Both the position numbers and the translations under genes were made by a program. From assembly GCA_907165065.1 (NCBI GenBank), contig OU015528.1, forward strand, positions 43,515,515-43,579,514: 64,000 nucleotides of DNA, given 5' to 3'. Shown in pieces: positions 13,423 to 26,300 of this stretch (the stretch's first letter is position 1; every line of letters starts with the position of its first letter). The notes beneath the pieces are model-generated. The model searched no databases, had not been told where the DNA came from, and saw only the letters and a program-made list of their open reading frames with translations. Source of the DNA: Caprimulgus europaeus (Eukaryota > Chordata > Aves > Caprimulgiformes > Caprimulgidae).

Positions 13423-13782
13423 AGAGCCACCAAAATGATTAAGGGAGTGGAACATCTCCCTTATGAGGAAAGGCTGAGGGAGCTGGGGCTCTTTAGCTTG
13501 GAGAAGAGGAGGCTGAGGGGGGACCTGATTAATGTTTATAAATATTTGAATGGTGAGTGTGAGGAGGATGGGGCCAGGCTCTTTGCAGTGATGTCCAATG
13601 ATAGGACAAGGGGCAGTGGGTGTAAGCTGGAACACAGGAGGTTCCGCTTAAATTTGAGAAAGAACTTCTTTACAGTAAGGGTGACAGAGCCCTGGAACAG
13701 GCTGCCCAGGGAGGTTGTGGAGTCTCCTTCTCTGGAGACATTCAAGACCCGCCTGGACGCCTTCCTGTGCGAACTCATCTAG
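13423..13782 (+). pseudogene. C-terminal remainder of CR1 ORF2, beyond the early stop
   Basis: This segment continues in the same reading frame as the upstream ORF2 and stays open for 119 codons to a natural TAG at 13,780. It encodes the conserved CR1 C-terminal region: RATKMIKG at the start, then [20 protein letters not shown], a DRTRG block and WNRLPREVV. The same blocks appear in the CR1 fragments near 44.6 and 55.2 kb. The only lesion separating it from the upstream part is the TGA. At that site related copies are expected to have an arginine codon, so a CGA-to-TGA change is the simplest explanation. It would not be translated as a separate protein unless the stop is read through. Confidence 0.9.
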
Positions 13783-13872
13783 GTGTTCCTGCTCCGGCAG
13801 GGGGATTGGACTAGATGATCTTTCGAGGTCCCTTCCAATCCCTAATATTCTGTGATTCTGTGATTCTGTGAT
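13783..13872 (+). repeat. CR1 3' UTR and octamer tail
   Basis: The short 3' UTR contains the conserved CR1 end block (GGACTAGATGATC, then GAGGTCCCTTCCAATC). It runs into ATTCTGTG three times in perfect tandem, plus a trailing AT. In CR1 elements this terminal region is what the reverse transcriptase recognises, and the octamers are added at the insertion end. An almost identical tip occurs alone at 46,691-46,732. Confidence 0.95.
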
Positions 13873-16800
13873 CTTCAATAGCTGCACAGGTTTTTTCTTC
13901 ACCAGGCTTAGTGAGTTTTATATTTAGCACCTCTTGGTCTTGGTTTAGAGGTGTAACAGAAAGCAAGTTCTCTTTAATAATAGTGCTGAGAAAGGACAAA
14001 AGAATACAGTTTTATTTGTAAATAAAACCTAAGGGTGTGCAAAGAAGATCCCCAAAATATGAAGCTGCCACTTATCTATAAAAGCGGCATCATTTATGAT
14101 TAATACTAACTGGGACTCAAGGACACTACAGCCACCGGAGGGCTAACATTTTACAATTCAAACAGAAGATGGAAGTTGAGAGAACCGAGACATTAGCTGT
14201 AGGGTTCAGACATAGCACATGACCTAGTTCTTATGCAAAGTTTCATGAAATCAGGCTTCCTGTTATTAATCCTCCATAAAGCATAAACCTGGCTCTTTCT
14301 GAGTAAAACGTTAATAGTATTTAGCTTCTTGACAAACAGTTCAGTTTCAGTTATGGTAAATGTTACCTGTATGACCTGTGTGCACGCCGAGTATCTGATT
14401 TTACCCCAGACCAAGTGTAAATACACTCAACTACCTGGCCCACAGGCAAGGCAGGTACTTAGTATTTCGAGTCACCAGAAGAGAATATGGACCATAGTCC
14501 CTTTCAGCCTGGGACTGGACCACGGTCTCCACCTAAAGATATATTTGTGCAAATACTGGCTAACTGCTATCTACATAAGTCTGCTTTAATTGTTCTGAAA
14601 ACCAGCATTATTTTATACTCAGTAGCCTGCTGATTCATGATGAGAGAAATAAGCTATACAACAAAAGCCTGAACAATGTCATATCTAAAAATAGCCAGCA
14701 GTTCAGACCAGTGCAGTAATAGCACTGTAATATTGTTACTAATTACAGGCCAACGATTGCAGATCTTGGAGCTAAGAGCAGATTTCTGAAACGAGCCAGA
14801 ACAAGATGTACTCATAAAGACAAAACACTGTGGGATGCTATCATGAAGATGGCTGCATCAGATCAGCCTCATACTGAGATTCAAGGAGAACCTCTTAAAT
14901 CATTAGTAAAGCTGCAGCATCTCATTATTTTTAATAGCTCTTGATATGAACACCGGTGCCAAAGTACCTACAAATATCCCTACTCAATAACCTCCAGAGT
15001 TCAACACTGGGCTCCACAGCGCTAGACCTCCATTTACAGGAGCAGGAAGGCTAAAACAAAGGCACAATTAACAACTCGCAGTACACCTTCTTCCCCAGCT
15101 TCACCTGCCACATCTGGGACCAGCCTCCCCAGGCTGCACATCAACCACCCCTGGGGCTTCAGCAAGCACAGGTCAGCACAACCCCTGTGATCTCAACAAA
15201 GCTGCATCATCTGCTGATCCGTGGTACAGACACCAGGCACAGCGTGCACAGAGGAAAGGTTTGCAAGTGCCTGTTAGCGCTCTTTTCACAGCGGAGGAGG
15301 CAAAGCGAGCTGGGAGAATGACACGCAGGCAGAAAGCCTGCAAGGGAGGATTGGGCATGAAAAGGGAGGCTCGAGTGGACCAAGGGCAATCAAAGATGGG
15401 AGAGAATGGCAAAGCATGTTTGCCAGGACGCTAGGGAAAGAGGGTGCTCCTGAAATGCAAGAGAACTGTCAGCACTCTCAGAAGAAATATCAAAGGCTGG
15501 GTAGGAAGGAAGAAAGAAATGACGTCCTGAAGCAAGGAAGTTTCTACAGTGCTTGGCTGCTCTCCTGCCTCACTAATCGAGAGAGAGTGCAGGGCACACC
15601 AGCTAGTCACAGTGACTGTCTCTGCTGAAGCAACACCACCATGCCAGGGGAGCACGCACACACCGGCTTCCCAGCAACCCCCCAGGAAGAAGCACATCTG
15701 TGCACACACTTGTTTTCTGCCTGCACACCTTACTCACTTCCATCCTTGCTCTCAGGAGCAGCAGGATAAAGCCTGTGTTGGAAAGCCACACACTTAAGCC
15801 TAGGAGCAGGACCTGCCACACTCTGCCATGCTTCTCAAGACTGCAAAACGTGTCCCAGACTTCTGCTTGCCCATGCAGGGAACTTGGTAAGATCACACCA
15901 CAACAGCAGCACTTTTGACAGACACTAAGGAATGTGGAAAAAAAGGACAACAATTGAACAAAAAGATTGCATCATCCACCTGAATGAGGAAAATGGCATT
16001 TGCTGTTGTCACGTTCCAACTGTGTTTTTCTTATGTTATAATGTCAGTTCCCAAACCCTGTAGCCTGCATTTCTGCAAGGGCATTACTGTGGGGATCATC
16101 AGACTCCTAGATTTCTCAAACTTTTCTAAAATTATCTTAGATGCATTAGAAAATTACAAGGTATAATTTTAAAGGAGGGAAAACGAGACACAAGAATATC
16201 AGTGCCATAATATCTGCCAATTTTGGTTTCATTTTGCACAGAACTTTGCACTTTTATAGCACTTACTACATTCACAGTGCATCTCTGATTGATATGGTTT
16301 CCTGTTGGATCACTCAGTTCTTCTACACCAATTTTCTAATGAGACAAGAAGTTCTCTGAGGAGGGGCAGGAGTAAAGTTTGGCTCCCTAAACTCTCATGT
16401 CTTACAGTTGGGAAGCCTTGGTGCTTGTGAGCTCTGACTTAAGCTTTTCCCAGAACTAAGACTTCCACCCATCTGCCTTTCGGGGCCAAAGCTGGTTGTC
16501 TAGAGCTAACTACCTGCACAAAAAAAAGGAAATGTCCTCGTCCTACCCCTTCCAGCACGCCATGCTGCGCCCCACACGCCTCACAGGAGCGAGCCACCTT
16601 GTGCCTAGCTGTCCTCAGAGGAACAGAGGCACATCCGCACTACCTGGGGACTTTCTTAACCCATGGGCCAGCAAGGACTAAAGGGTGAAATGGATATTTG
16701 TGTTCCTGGATTTCTGTTTTAGAGCAGAGGGGAGCCTGAAGGCAAATCTGGGAGCTGAGTCCCTTCCCCAAGCCTGTGAGACAGGAGGCAATACAACCAC

Positions 16801-18585
16801 AGTTGCATGCCACATCCTTCATTCCTTGCAAGAACCAAAAACCTCTCTGTTGTACTACAAATTTTTTCTCTTTTTTCTCATAAGAGGCCAGGTCCTTGCA
16901 GCTCGCCAGCCTACTCTCAAAGACGAGCAAACAGACAAAACCAAACTATTTCCCTTAATCTTGCCTTTACAATGGATGAACTCTTCTTCCCCCCCCACCC
17001 CAAGTTCTAAACAAAGAATTCAGCTCAAGTCAGATATTCAGCATTATCATCTCTGCTTAGACACTTAAAGTATCACAAAGTTACTACCACAAGAATGCCA
17101 GACTTCCAACGCACTATTCCAGCTCTCATAACTTTATAATGAACCCCACAGTGATGCTAAAGGACTCAGTGTCTGGATCAGTGTCATCAGATGACCACAT
17201 CACCTGCCAGTAGGAAAAAATGACAATGCCAAAGTTCAAAGTTTTTAGATCTCAGAAAACGTGAAATGGGATCTCAATACATCTGACAGCTCAGGAATCA
17301 TAAGATGAATGAAAAAAGCAGGGTTTTTTTAGTCAGTCTCAGTTTTTAAACACTTGACGTCAGCAATTCTGCTATTTGCCCCAAAATACCACATCTACTG
17401 AATCTAACTATACTGGCACTCTCAAAAAATTTAAAAAAAAAAAAAAAAAGGAAATAGAGTGCAATTAGAGTTAGTCATAAATTTTAAAAAGTACATGAAT
17501 AATGAATAAATGCTAATTTTATCTCCCTTCCTGTGCCCACTAAAATTTGAAATATACCTAGTGGTCCTTTCTGCATTGTATTTAATAGGCCTTTTTCCAC
17601 TACATGAATTTGAAACAGCACATTTGAATTCTGCTCATGGAAAATTTTTGTCCCATCATTGAGCACAAAGGCATATATTGAAAACAAAACAAGAAGTTGC
17701 CAGTGAAAGTCACACTTCAATTAAAGACATTTTTGATTACAAAGTAGGATATCTGCACCTTGCAAATAGACCAGAGCCATTTTCCTTTTGAGCAATATCC
17801 TGCAAGCGTTCCTGCACCTGTGTGACTAAATTGCATTAATTTAGTGTGGTAATTCTCTAAGTAGAAGTTACCTGCAGGGTTCAGTTTACTTAGTTCATTT
17901 TGAAATCAAAATACATTTGAAAAGTACACTGAAATGTCAAAACGTCTTGCAGACCAACAGGAGCATTTGATGCTGAGGACTATGTGGTACTGAGCTATTC
18001 TCTACCTTCCAAGATCAGTAACAAAACTCAAAAATTTCATTGCAGAGTTTTGCAAACTAAAAGCTTTATATGGCTTTACTTCATTGCACAGCTTTACACA
18101 TTCGCATCAGAGATGACTAAATACTGCCCAAACTGCTTTAAGTCTGAAAAAGTCCCCAAAAATAAAATAAGCTTGATTTTTGAAAGTTTGTCTCAACTGG
18201 AGTTCAAGGGAGAGTTTTGCAGCATGTGGCAAAATGGGTTTTGGTTCAAAGAAACTTTGGATCTCCTTGATCCTGACCATTGTCTGTGTTTTACCTCAGC
18301 ATTATTTATTCATTTATTCCAGGGTGGTTTGAGGAGTCTCACTGATGGCACTCGAGCACAGGAAAGCCAGTCACTAGGCCTGAACTCTGCCAAGCACCAA
18401 CAGAAGGTGCAAGATTCTCAATAAGGTTCTATTGCCTTTCAGCTCCCCCAACCCCAGGGGGTTTCAACATAAATTATATCAGTAACTGCCTTCTGGCTGC
18501 CTCTGCTCCAAGCAAGCTCCAGGCACATGAGCAGCTCCTTAGGCACAGCTGATGAGAAAGGATGACTCTAGAGAAAGCAATGCAG
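13873..18585. other. Unique non-coding stretch, no gene recognised
   Basis: Nothing here matches a protein family, RNA gene or mobile element that I recognise. There is a poly(A)-like run at about 17,427-17,449 and a C-run at about 16,990. The longest open frame is 146 codons (17,984-18,424, plus) and has no recognisable domain. The part at 15,000-15,850 is richer in G and C than its surroundings but has no consistent reading frame. Confidence 0.55.
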
Positions 18586-18880
18586 TCATAGAATGGTTTG
18601 TGTTGGAAGGGACCTTAAAGATCATCTAGCTCCAACCCCCCTGCCATGAGCAGGGACACCTTCCACTAGACCAGGTTGCTCAAAGCCTCATCCAGCCTGG
18701 CCTTAAACACCTCCAGGGAAGGGGCATCCATAGCGCCTCTGGGGAACCTGTTCCAGTGTCTCACCACCCTCACAGTGAAGAATTTCTTCCAAATATCTAA
18801 TCTAAACCCACCCTCTTCCAGCTTAAAGCCATTTCCCCTTGTTCTATCACTACCTGCCCTTGTAAAAAGTCCCTCCCCAG
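18586..18880 (-). mobile_element. CR1 LINE 3' fragment
   Basis: Read on the minus strand, this holds the end of ORF2 (DRTRGNG, FTVRVVRHWNRFPRG, SLEVFKARLDEA) and then the CR1 3' UTR, ending in CCATTCTATGA at the low-coordinate side. It is severely 5'-truncated, at about 295 bases. A minus-strand open frame runs on past the element to 19,223, but the extra part is unrelated flanking sequence. It belongs to the same subfamily as the plus-strand fragment at 31,355-31,519, to which it is roughly complementary. Confidence 0.95.
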
Positions 18881-21800
18881 TAAAGTGCAGAAACGTTCCA
18901 AATTCTCTGAAAGAACATCTGTGGGAGGAAACAGGGCAAGGTGGTGGGAAATTAGTATTTCTATTGCTCTTTGGAAACTGGAAGAGAAGCCATTTTTGCC
19001 AGGTATCACCAGAAGTGCGTGGCAGAACCATGAAGGGAATTTCCATTTTCAGACTAGTATCATGCCTCTGTTGAACTCTAAAACTTGCCTCTTGGTGCTC
19101 TGGAGCATGATCCTGGCACAAGAGAGGTGGTCTCAGGTGGCAAAGGCAGAGAGAACCAGTACACCCCAGGTATGCCCTGGCAGACTGTTGGAAGGGCAGC
19201 TGTGTGGCTATAAGGGCTGGCAAGTCAAACCCAAACTGTGATGATCACTGTGCCCCCGACATTGCCACCTAGAGACACAGGCTCTGACCAGCATGGGAAA
19301 TCCTTCATTACCTATTTCACTTGCTTGGAACATTGGGGTCCTAAGTGTCCTAAAACAACCCATTAAGCACTGAAGTCCAACTTATTAGTTTTGTTTGGTT
19401 TGGGTTTTTTTAATTTGTTATGGTGATTAATGACTTCCACCTCAGCACAAACACACAGAAAAGCCTGGTACAGTCTCTTTAATGGAAATGCAGAGCTGAA
19501 AAACATGTTTGTCAATTAGCAAATCCCCCACTAAAGGGTCTGACTCAAAGTAACGAAACAATTACTGTCAGATGTTGTTATTTATTAGTTATAACACAGT
19601 GGCACTCTCAGTCTAGGGCAAGACCCCACTGTGCCTGGCACAATACAAGCATTGAACAGAATACAGAATCGAAGTGGTTTTGTTTGCAGAGCCATGACCT
19701 GATGCCTGTTCCTACTGATGCTCTTTAAAACTTGCAAGCAAAAATTATATCTGTATTAAAATTAGCAATGGTAACATCAGCAGTTATTCCTCCTATCAGG
19801 AGGAACACAGGTGACTTGGTTTGGGAGTGCCTTCCCCCATCAGTGTGGCAAGGAGGTCACCCCACCCCACATACGGGAATACAAAAGGAGAGCATCAGCT
19901 GGTGCACAGGCCTTCGCTTCTGGCAGATGGTGCTGCAAGAGCAGAGCAGGACCCATCCCCTCCCCTACCTCCAGGGCAATTGACTTTTTAAAAGGCAAGG
20001 GCAGCCCCTGAATAGTGCTAGCCTGAGAGAGGAAAGACAACAATACTTAGAAACCAAGGCACGGACAGGCAACAGCCCCATGACCTCAAAGGTCATCTGA
20101 GGTTTTCCAAGTGAGATGTTGCACCGTCTGTCAGCACAGGAGAGTTTCAACTGCAACAGGAAGCGTGGATGCTGAGCCCTGGGGAAGAAAGCTCTACTAA
20201 AACATGGGACACTTTCCATTTATACATTTTGCCATAAATCCCAGCATATTCCTACAAGCCAGGTGCTGGAAAGCTTTTGGTCTTTTTGTCCTGAAGGTTT
20301 TTGGACATATTTATATACAGGCTTGGCAATACCCATCAATCTGGTAGCTGCTGAAAGAAAAGTGTCCTTATTTTTTCCCCATAGCACAATAAAATATTTG
20401 GTAACCTTGCGTCAAGATATCTAAAATCTATCAGTTTGTAAAGGCAAAAGGAACATGGAATAGAATCTGATCTAGAAACTATATAAAAAAGAAAGTAACC
20501 AAAGTACTTTAAATAGTGTCCATCAATAATGCAATCACATTGTATATCCCAACTCAGAGCATGTATGTTACTATGTTCTATCTCAAGTAAATGTGAACAA
20601 CTTTCATCTCAGCTGTGCATGAAAGTAAGGAGGTCTGTCTTCCAAGGTAATGAAATCCATCTCAGGCCACTACAAAGAAATACACCTAGAACAGTTATAA
20701 AACTGAGAGGAGGGGAAAAACAAAAAGAAATAAATCACTTTATATAATTTGGTATTTTAAAGTAAAAGAATCAATCAAGTTTCTTCAAGGTTTTGGGTAC
20801 CTTCATGGGAGCAAAACAAAAACCAAACCCCATCCCCCAAACCCATGAACACTCTAGAAATAGGAGATTTAGAATAAAGTAGGACAGATGCTATGAAAGT
20901 GTTTAGGCAGGTACATTTTAAGTGTGTATAGTTACCACTACTTTCTGGAAATTGTTTACCTAGAAGACACAAAAGGGTCAAAGGACCATGAGGATGGATG
21001 GCCTGGAAAGATCAAAAGTGACAATACTTTTTGTTTCCATTTTTCCCCACTAATGAAAACTGCAGAAATAAAGTTTTGTCACTGACACGGAATGCAAAAT
21101 ATCTATTATTAGCAATATCGACTAAATCTACCTCTCCAAAAGGTGGATGCCATTCTTCTGCATTTCTTCTCTTACAAACTTCTCTTTTTCTGCTGCCTGT
21201 TTAGAAAGTGCAGAGTTAGTTGGCCAAGTCATCTCAACTACATGCAACACAGCCTGAAGCCCTAAACAAGAAAGCAAGAGGAAAGCAGTGTTTTCTACAG
21301 CTCAGGTCTGGTGTAAATTTGCGAGGCCTGAGGGGCTGACACTGTTATGTTTTTCATTTTCCAGAAGAGGGCTACACATACAAGTTGGTGTCAGAGGCAG
21401 AAACTTCATTGTTTCAGTCATCTCCCTTATCCACATTTTTCCTGTCCTAACAGAAAAAAGAGCAAACTGACAGTACTGCCAGGTCATCTTGTCTAATTCT
21501 CTCTCTCAGGAAGACAGAGACCACCAGCTAGGACACAGTCACACAGAAGATTTTTCCCTCCCCACATTCCAGGCAGCCAATGTGAAAGGCAGCAAGAAAA
21601 ACTGCTGCAGTGAAAGCCCTACTTAAGCCTTTATATTTATCTCTTAGTGGATTCCTTTCCTCTTCTTGTATATTTCTTACAAAGCTAAAAATACTTCAGC
21701 AGTGAACGCCATTAATAATGGACATAATTGCATTGTGGGATTTGGTGTCAAGTTAACTGTTTAGGGAAGTAACAGGAAAACAAGGGTCTGGTTAACACTG

Positions 21801-23281
21801 CATCACCCGTTGAATTCAAAATAGCACCTAATTAATATAATGGGGACAAAATAAGGGTTTGCCTTAAGCACAGTGCTGAAGCAGTCTATCAGCTTCTCTG
21901 ACAAACATCTGTTCCGCTTTTTGCCGCTTCCCAGTTCGCAGAAGCGCAGGCATTTTAGGCCAGCAAAGCACACAACGTGCAGCTCTGATCTCTTGTACCA
22001 CACAGGACACATAAGTCACCCAGGAATGCCCACAGTGACTTCTTCCGAGCCTCATGAGCAAGCACTGACCTCAGGGATTTGTAGTTTAAATAAATCCCAG
22101 GCCTGGCTATGATTTGCACTAAGGATGGCCTACATCCATTCAAGGCTTTTTTTACCCCACTAGGACAGATGTGAGATGCAAGAACAAAGTCCAGCCCCTC
22201 TGGGGAAGGCATCTCACGCTTTGTGTCTCAGTCTCTTACTCTCTTAAACGTAATTCACTCTTCAACACAGATTCGCTGAGGTGCACAAGCGGAAAGAGAA
22301 GATAAAACTCCCAGTATGCTGCCACTTGTGACTTAAATAATTACGTGAATCTCAGCCTTGAGCAGTAGAAGGCTAGAGAATAACCCAGCACACCTCTAGC
22401 CCCAGGAGTGGTACCAATGGATGCATAGTTTGATGGACAGGGCTCCAAAGCCAGAGGGGAGCTGTTGCTTTCCAGAGGGAGCGCCTGACAAAAACTTAAC
22501 TGAACTGGATGTAAATGTTACAATCTGTTTTCTCAAGAGGAACCATGTCAGGTCAGAGGAAGCCAAGAGCAACTGCTCACTGATATCTGCAATGATAACA
22601 CTATTACAATGCATTAAAGAAGTTCAGAATCCAAGCACAAGCCAGGATAGTTTCTCTCCAAGGATTTAACAGCCTCCCTTTACCTATATGGTTTTTTAAC
22701 ACACGCACACTGCATTGTCAGTTATTATACTTAATTATCCATTTTTTTTTGTGGATTTGAGATCCTATTTCTTAAATCTCCTCTTACTAAGAAAACTAAT
22801 GGATGACATCAGAAAAAACTGAGACCTTGCAGTATTCCTTCTTGCAAGGCAGATGTGGGAGAGCTCTAACAGGTCATCCGCACTGCTGGGTAAGCACTCC
22901 CTGCTACAGGTGCTGTGTTCTGTTGCTTCTAATCTTATCCTGAGAAACCCCGAGATCCTTATACAGGCAGGGAATTACATATACATCAGTGGACAAAACC
23001 TTCAGACACTGAGTCTAACATGGAAGGCAAGCCTAGTTCTCACTGTGCCACATGGTGAAAACCACCAACCTAATTCATACAGCCAGCTCCTGGAACAACT
23101 GACTTCCACAGTTATTGCCACCCAATACTGATTAAGGATGAGAGCTGCCTGAACAGCAGCTGGCTTAAGATACCTAAACCCATGCATATAATGCCTGAGT
23201 GGCTACCTTTAAAACAAGGGCACAATGATACACCATTTTGTGGAACCAGAGGTTTCTGCAGTCTTCTGGCAGGATCACCTG

Positions 23282-23303
23282 GTCCTGTCAGGACACTGTC
23301 CTG
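23282..23303. repeat. Overlapping short palindromes
   Basis: The half-sites GTCCTG and CAGGAC alternate three times within 22 bases: GTCCTG, T, CAGGACA, C, TGTCCTG. Each neighbouring pair is a perfect inverted repeat with a one-base centre. It could be a binding site or a chance arrangement. Confidence 0.6.
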
Positions 23304-26300
23304 TATGACCCTGTAAGACAGCTGCATTCAAAGAAATACAAGTGTTGGAATAAGTGCAAAATACCACCAATAAATGCTCAACAAACACAGCAGTCATTAG
23401 GTACTTAAGTTCAGTTTATCAAAGAGGACAGACAAACCAACAAAAATTAGTTTACTCTAGGAGCTGTCTTTGGGCCATTCAACCTGAGGTGTATACTTTC
23501 AAATACAAGCACTGCAGAGACAGATCCTGCCAGGCACCAACCTGTGTGGACATTCTACACAGTGTCCATACAGCCCCAGTCTGTCAGGAGTGACATCTAC
23601 TATTTGGCAGCACTAATTACACACACTAATTACAGCAACACCTAACTAGGAGATGTTCCCTGGGGCTCCCACCACAGAGCAATGACAGGGCACAGTCTGG
23701 CTACTGTTGAAGTACTAACAAGAGGCCTCCTTCCACAGCACCCCTGAGGCACTCGAGGTTTTTACCAAGAGGTTGTAGCCTGAGCTTAGACACTGATAAT
23801 AAGAAAGAGTTCTCACAGTCCCAGGACAAATCCAATCATACATATCCCCTCTATCTCATCATTTATCTACACAATTTAGGGGCCATAAGCAGTCCTCTTT
23901 TAAACAAAGTGTAAATTATCTTATTTACATTACTGTATTGGTGGCTTTCATATATTTAAAACCCCTTTGCTTACCATTGGAGATTAGATGGCTGTCCTTT
24001 GTACGCATGTGTTGCTTGCATAAACTATTCCTAGTCAGCTTTGCTTACAGAAACCAGCCTTACCCTACCCACAAAATTTGATGACCACACAGCTGGGGAA
24101 TAATCACATGAAATAACTTGTTCCAGTTTCAGTTATTGTCCTCTGTCCTTCACAAGAACATCTCCACCCCTGAAATCCCAGGTTACTGTATTGTCAACAG
24201 CTATTCTGAACCTAGAGAGTCATTAAATCCAGAAACACATCCTTATTCTGAAGAAATTTCAGTTGTCTTCTCTTACAGTCAATATAATAAGAATACACAT
24301 TAATCATGGCAGTTATATCAGAAAGGAAAATCATATTACATATAAAGGAAGATGACAACTCTCAGTTACTGTAATCCACTTAAAAATTAGTGCTAGATAC
24401 AACAGGCTAGGACCTTTGATAAATCTGTTGCTCATTTATACCACTCTGTGGGCATTCAAGTCAGCACCAGTGAAACTGGTGTCCTGGACAATTTTTCTAA
24501 AACACATGATAATAGATAGATTCATAAACTGAGTCAACTGCTAATTCGAGCAATGAATGCTCAAAAGTAGCCTTTGCAAAACAAGAGATGAGTGAGGAAC
24601 AGGACAAATATATTTGGAACATTGTAAACACAATCTTTCTCTGTTTTTGAAATTGAAGGAAAATTGTGAGGTGCATAAAGCCATTCCACTGCGTTTACCA
24701 GTAAGTGCTGCAAACAAGAACTACAGAAATGCTGATTGACCTGTTTTCTGATCTTGCATGAACTTCAGAAGTAAAACAACTCCAGTAAATACTGGTATTA
24801 TCACATACAGCTCACGTCATCTAATTAATCACTGTTAGTTATTACTGCCAAACTCTTGACAGTCAGGATACAAACACAATCTGTCCTACATTAACAGTCA
24901 CCTCTGCAGGCTGACGACTACTCGTTTAGCACACACACAATAAAGCTTGCTGTCATGGAGGCAAAGAGTAAGGCCTCTGTAAGAAGGCAGAAGACACAGT
25001 GAAACTAAAAAGTGTTTGAGCATCTGAAGAACATCTTTACTCCTAGACTGCAACCACAGCAGCCATCTAGTCCTGTCTGGAAAAACAGCTGACAGCAATA
25101 TCTAAATACAGGTGAGCTGTACTCAGGAAGCCAGTGTTCCCAGAGTAGTCCAGAAGGACAGTGTTCTCCCAGCAAGGTGAGAAGGGTTAAATAGGTACCG
25201 GTAACTTGGAGAGGCAGATGGCTTCTGTCTTGATGTAGCATCTGTAGGAGTTAGCCCCTGGAGAGAAACAAAGTGTCAGCTGAGCAGCAAGCTAGCACTG
25301 AAGTCAGACTAGAGGGTTGTTTCTGTTTCTGGAAGTGCAACCCAGCAGTTGTTTATCTGCTAAAGATAGCCTGGGAGCCTTCCTCAAAACTAGACTCCTC
25401 CTCCTCTTGCATGAATGCAAAGCCTCCTGGGCTGCAGGACCACGTCCTGCCCAGCACCAAGCCAGCCAGCCAGTCTGCCAGCAATCAGCCCACTCAGCCC
25501 AGCTCTCCAGGATGGACAGAGGGTACAGGAGGGCACACAGTGCTCACAGTTTTTCTGGAGGCTGCTCTTTCTGAGTAAAGATGTGTGGGCAATGTTTCCA
25601 GACTGAATTTTGATAGACAAATATTAGTGAAAAGGCTGGAGGCCCCAGAGGAATACACAGGAACCTGAAACTGTAGAGAAGGACCTAGGTTTGCTCTTTT
25701 TCTAGTTATGCACTTTTTCTTTATAAGTTTCATTGAAAATTCTATTAAAAAATTCTATAAATGGTTTGAATTTTCATTGCAAGATTACTAAGGCCAATGA
25801 AAGATAAACCCTTTGTTCCTCCTCCCTACACAGTCACACACAATCAAGCTTAAAGTTCAACAGACATGAGTGCTTATGGATTGTAGATGCCCAAAGCTCT
25901 CCCAGGGAGGGATCAGCCACATCTCATTCTCAGACACACATAAAAAAAGAGCAAAAGAATAAACCAAATAATTTCACTAATGCACTTCTTGATCAAACAA
26001 AAGAGTAAAGCAATACTTCATTGCTTCTGCACTGCAGAGCAATCTTCTCTGAAGGAATGCAACAGCTAGCTTGTTGGGTTTGTTTTCTTTTTTATAATGC
26101 TAACTTTTTTCCAACGTCTTCTAGATCTTTTATTCATGGCCAGTCCCTTCCTGCTCTCTGCATTAGCTCCACTCAAGAGGCACACTATGCATGGCCCTAC
26201 TATGCAACCCAGCTGGTGCTGCAGTTTGCATTAGCTGTACCTTGAGGACACAGCACTTGCTCCCCACTAGGACATACTGGTGCCTGCTTCACACTCAGCT

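Larger units (their letters stand above)
11012..13872 (+). mobile_element. CR1 LINE retrotransposon, 5'-truncated, near-complete ORF2
   Basis: This is a non-LTR retrotransposon of the CR1 family. It begins at or just before the start of the endonuclease domain, so the 5' UTR and ORF1 are missing. It then carries the endonuclease, the reverse transcriptase and the C-terminal region of ORF2, a short 3' UTR of about 64 bases, and three tandem copies of ATTCTGTG at 13,847-13,870. That octamer end is the hallmark of CR1; these elements have no poly(A) tail and usually no clear target-site duplication, and I see none here. The plus-strand orientation follows from the ORF and the tail. The frame is interrupted by one stop codon. 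The left boundary is judged by eye and may be off by about 20 bases. Confidence 0.97.

Noticed and set aside
14715-14760. Possible microRNA hairpin (AGTGC...GCACT and GTAATA...TATTGTTAC)
   Set aside because: The arms are short and interrupted, no extended stem of pre-miRNA size forms by eye, and the sequence matches no miRNA I know.
18881-19223. Extension of the minus-strand CR1 frame to 185 codons
   Set aside because: Only the part at 18,666-18,880 is CR1; the upstream part is flanking DNA that happens to lack stops.
25390-25620. Cluster of overlapping open frames in a GC-richer patch
   Set aside because: Three or more phases are open on both strands, as expected from GC-rich composition; none carries a known domain.
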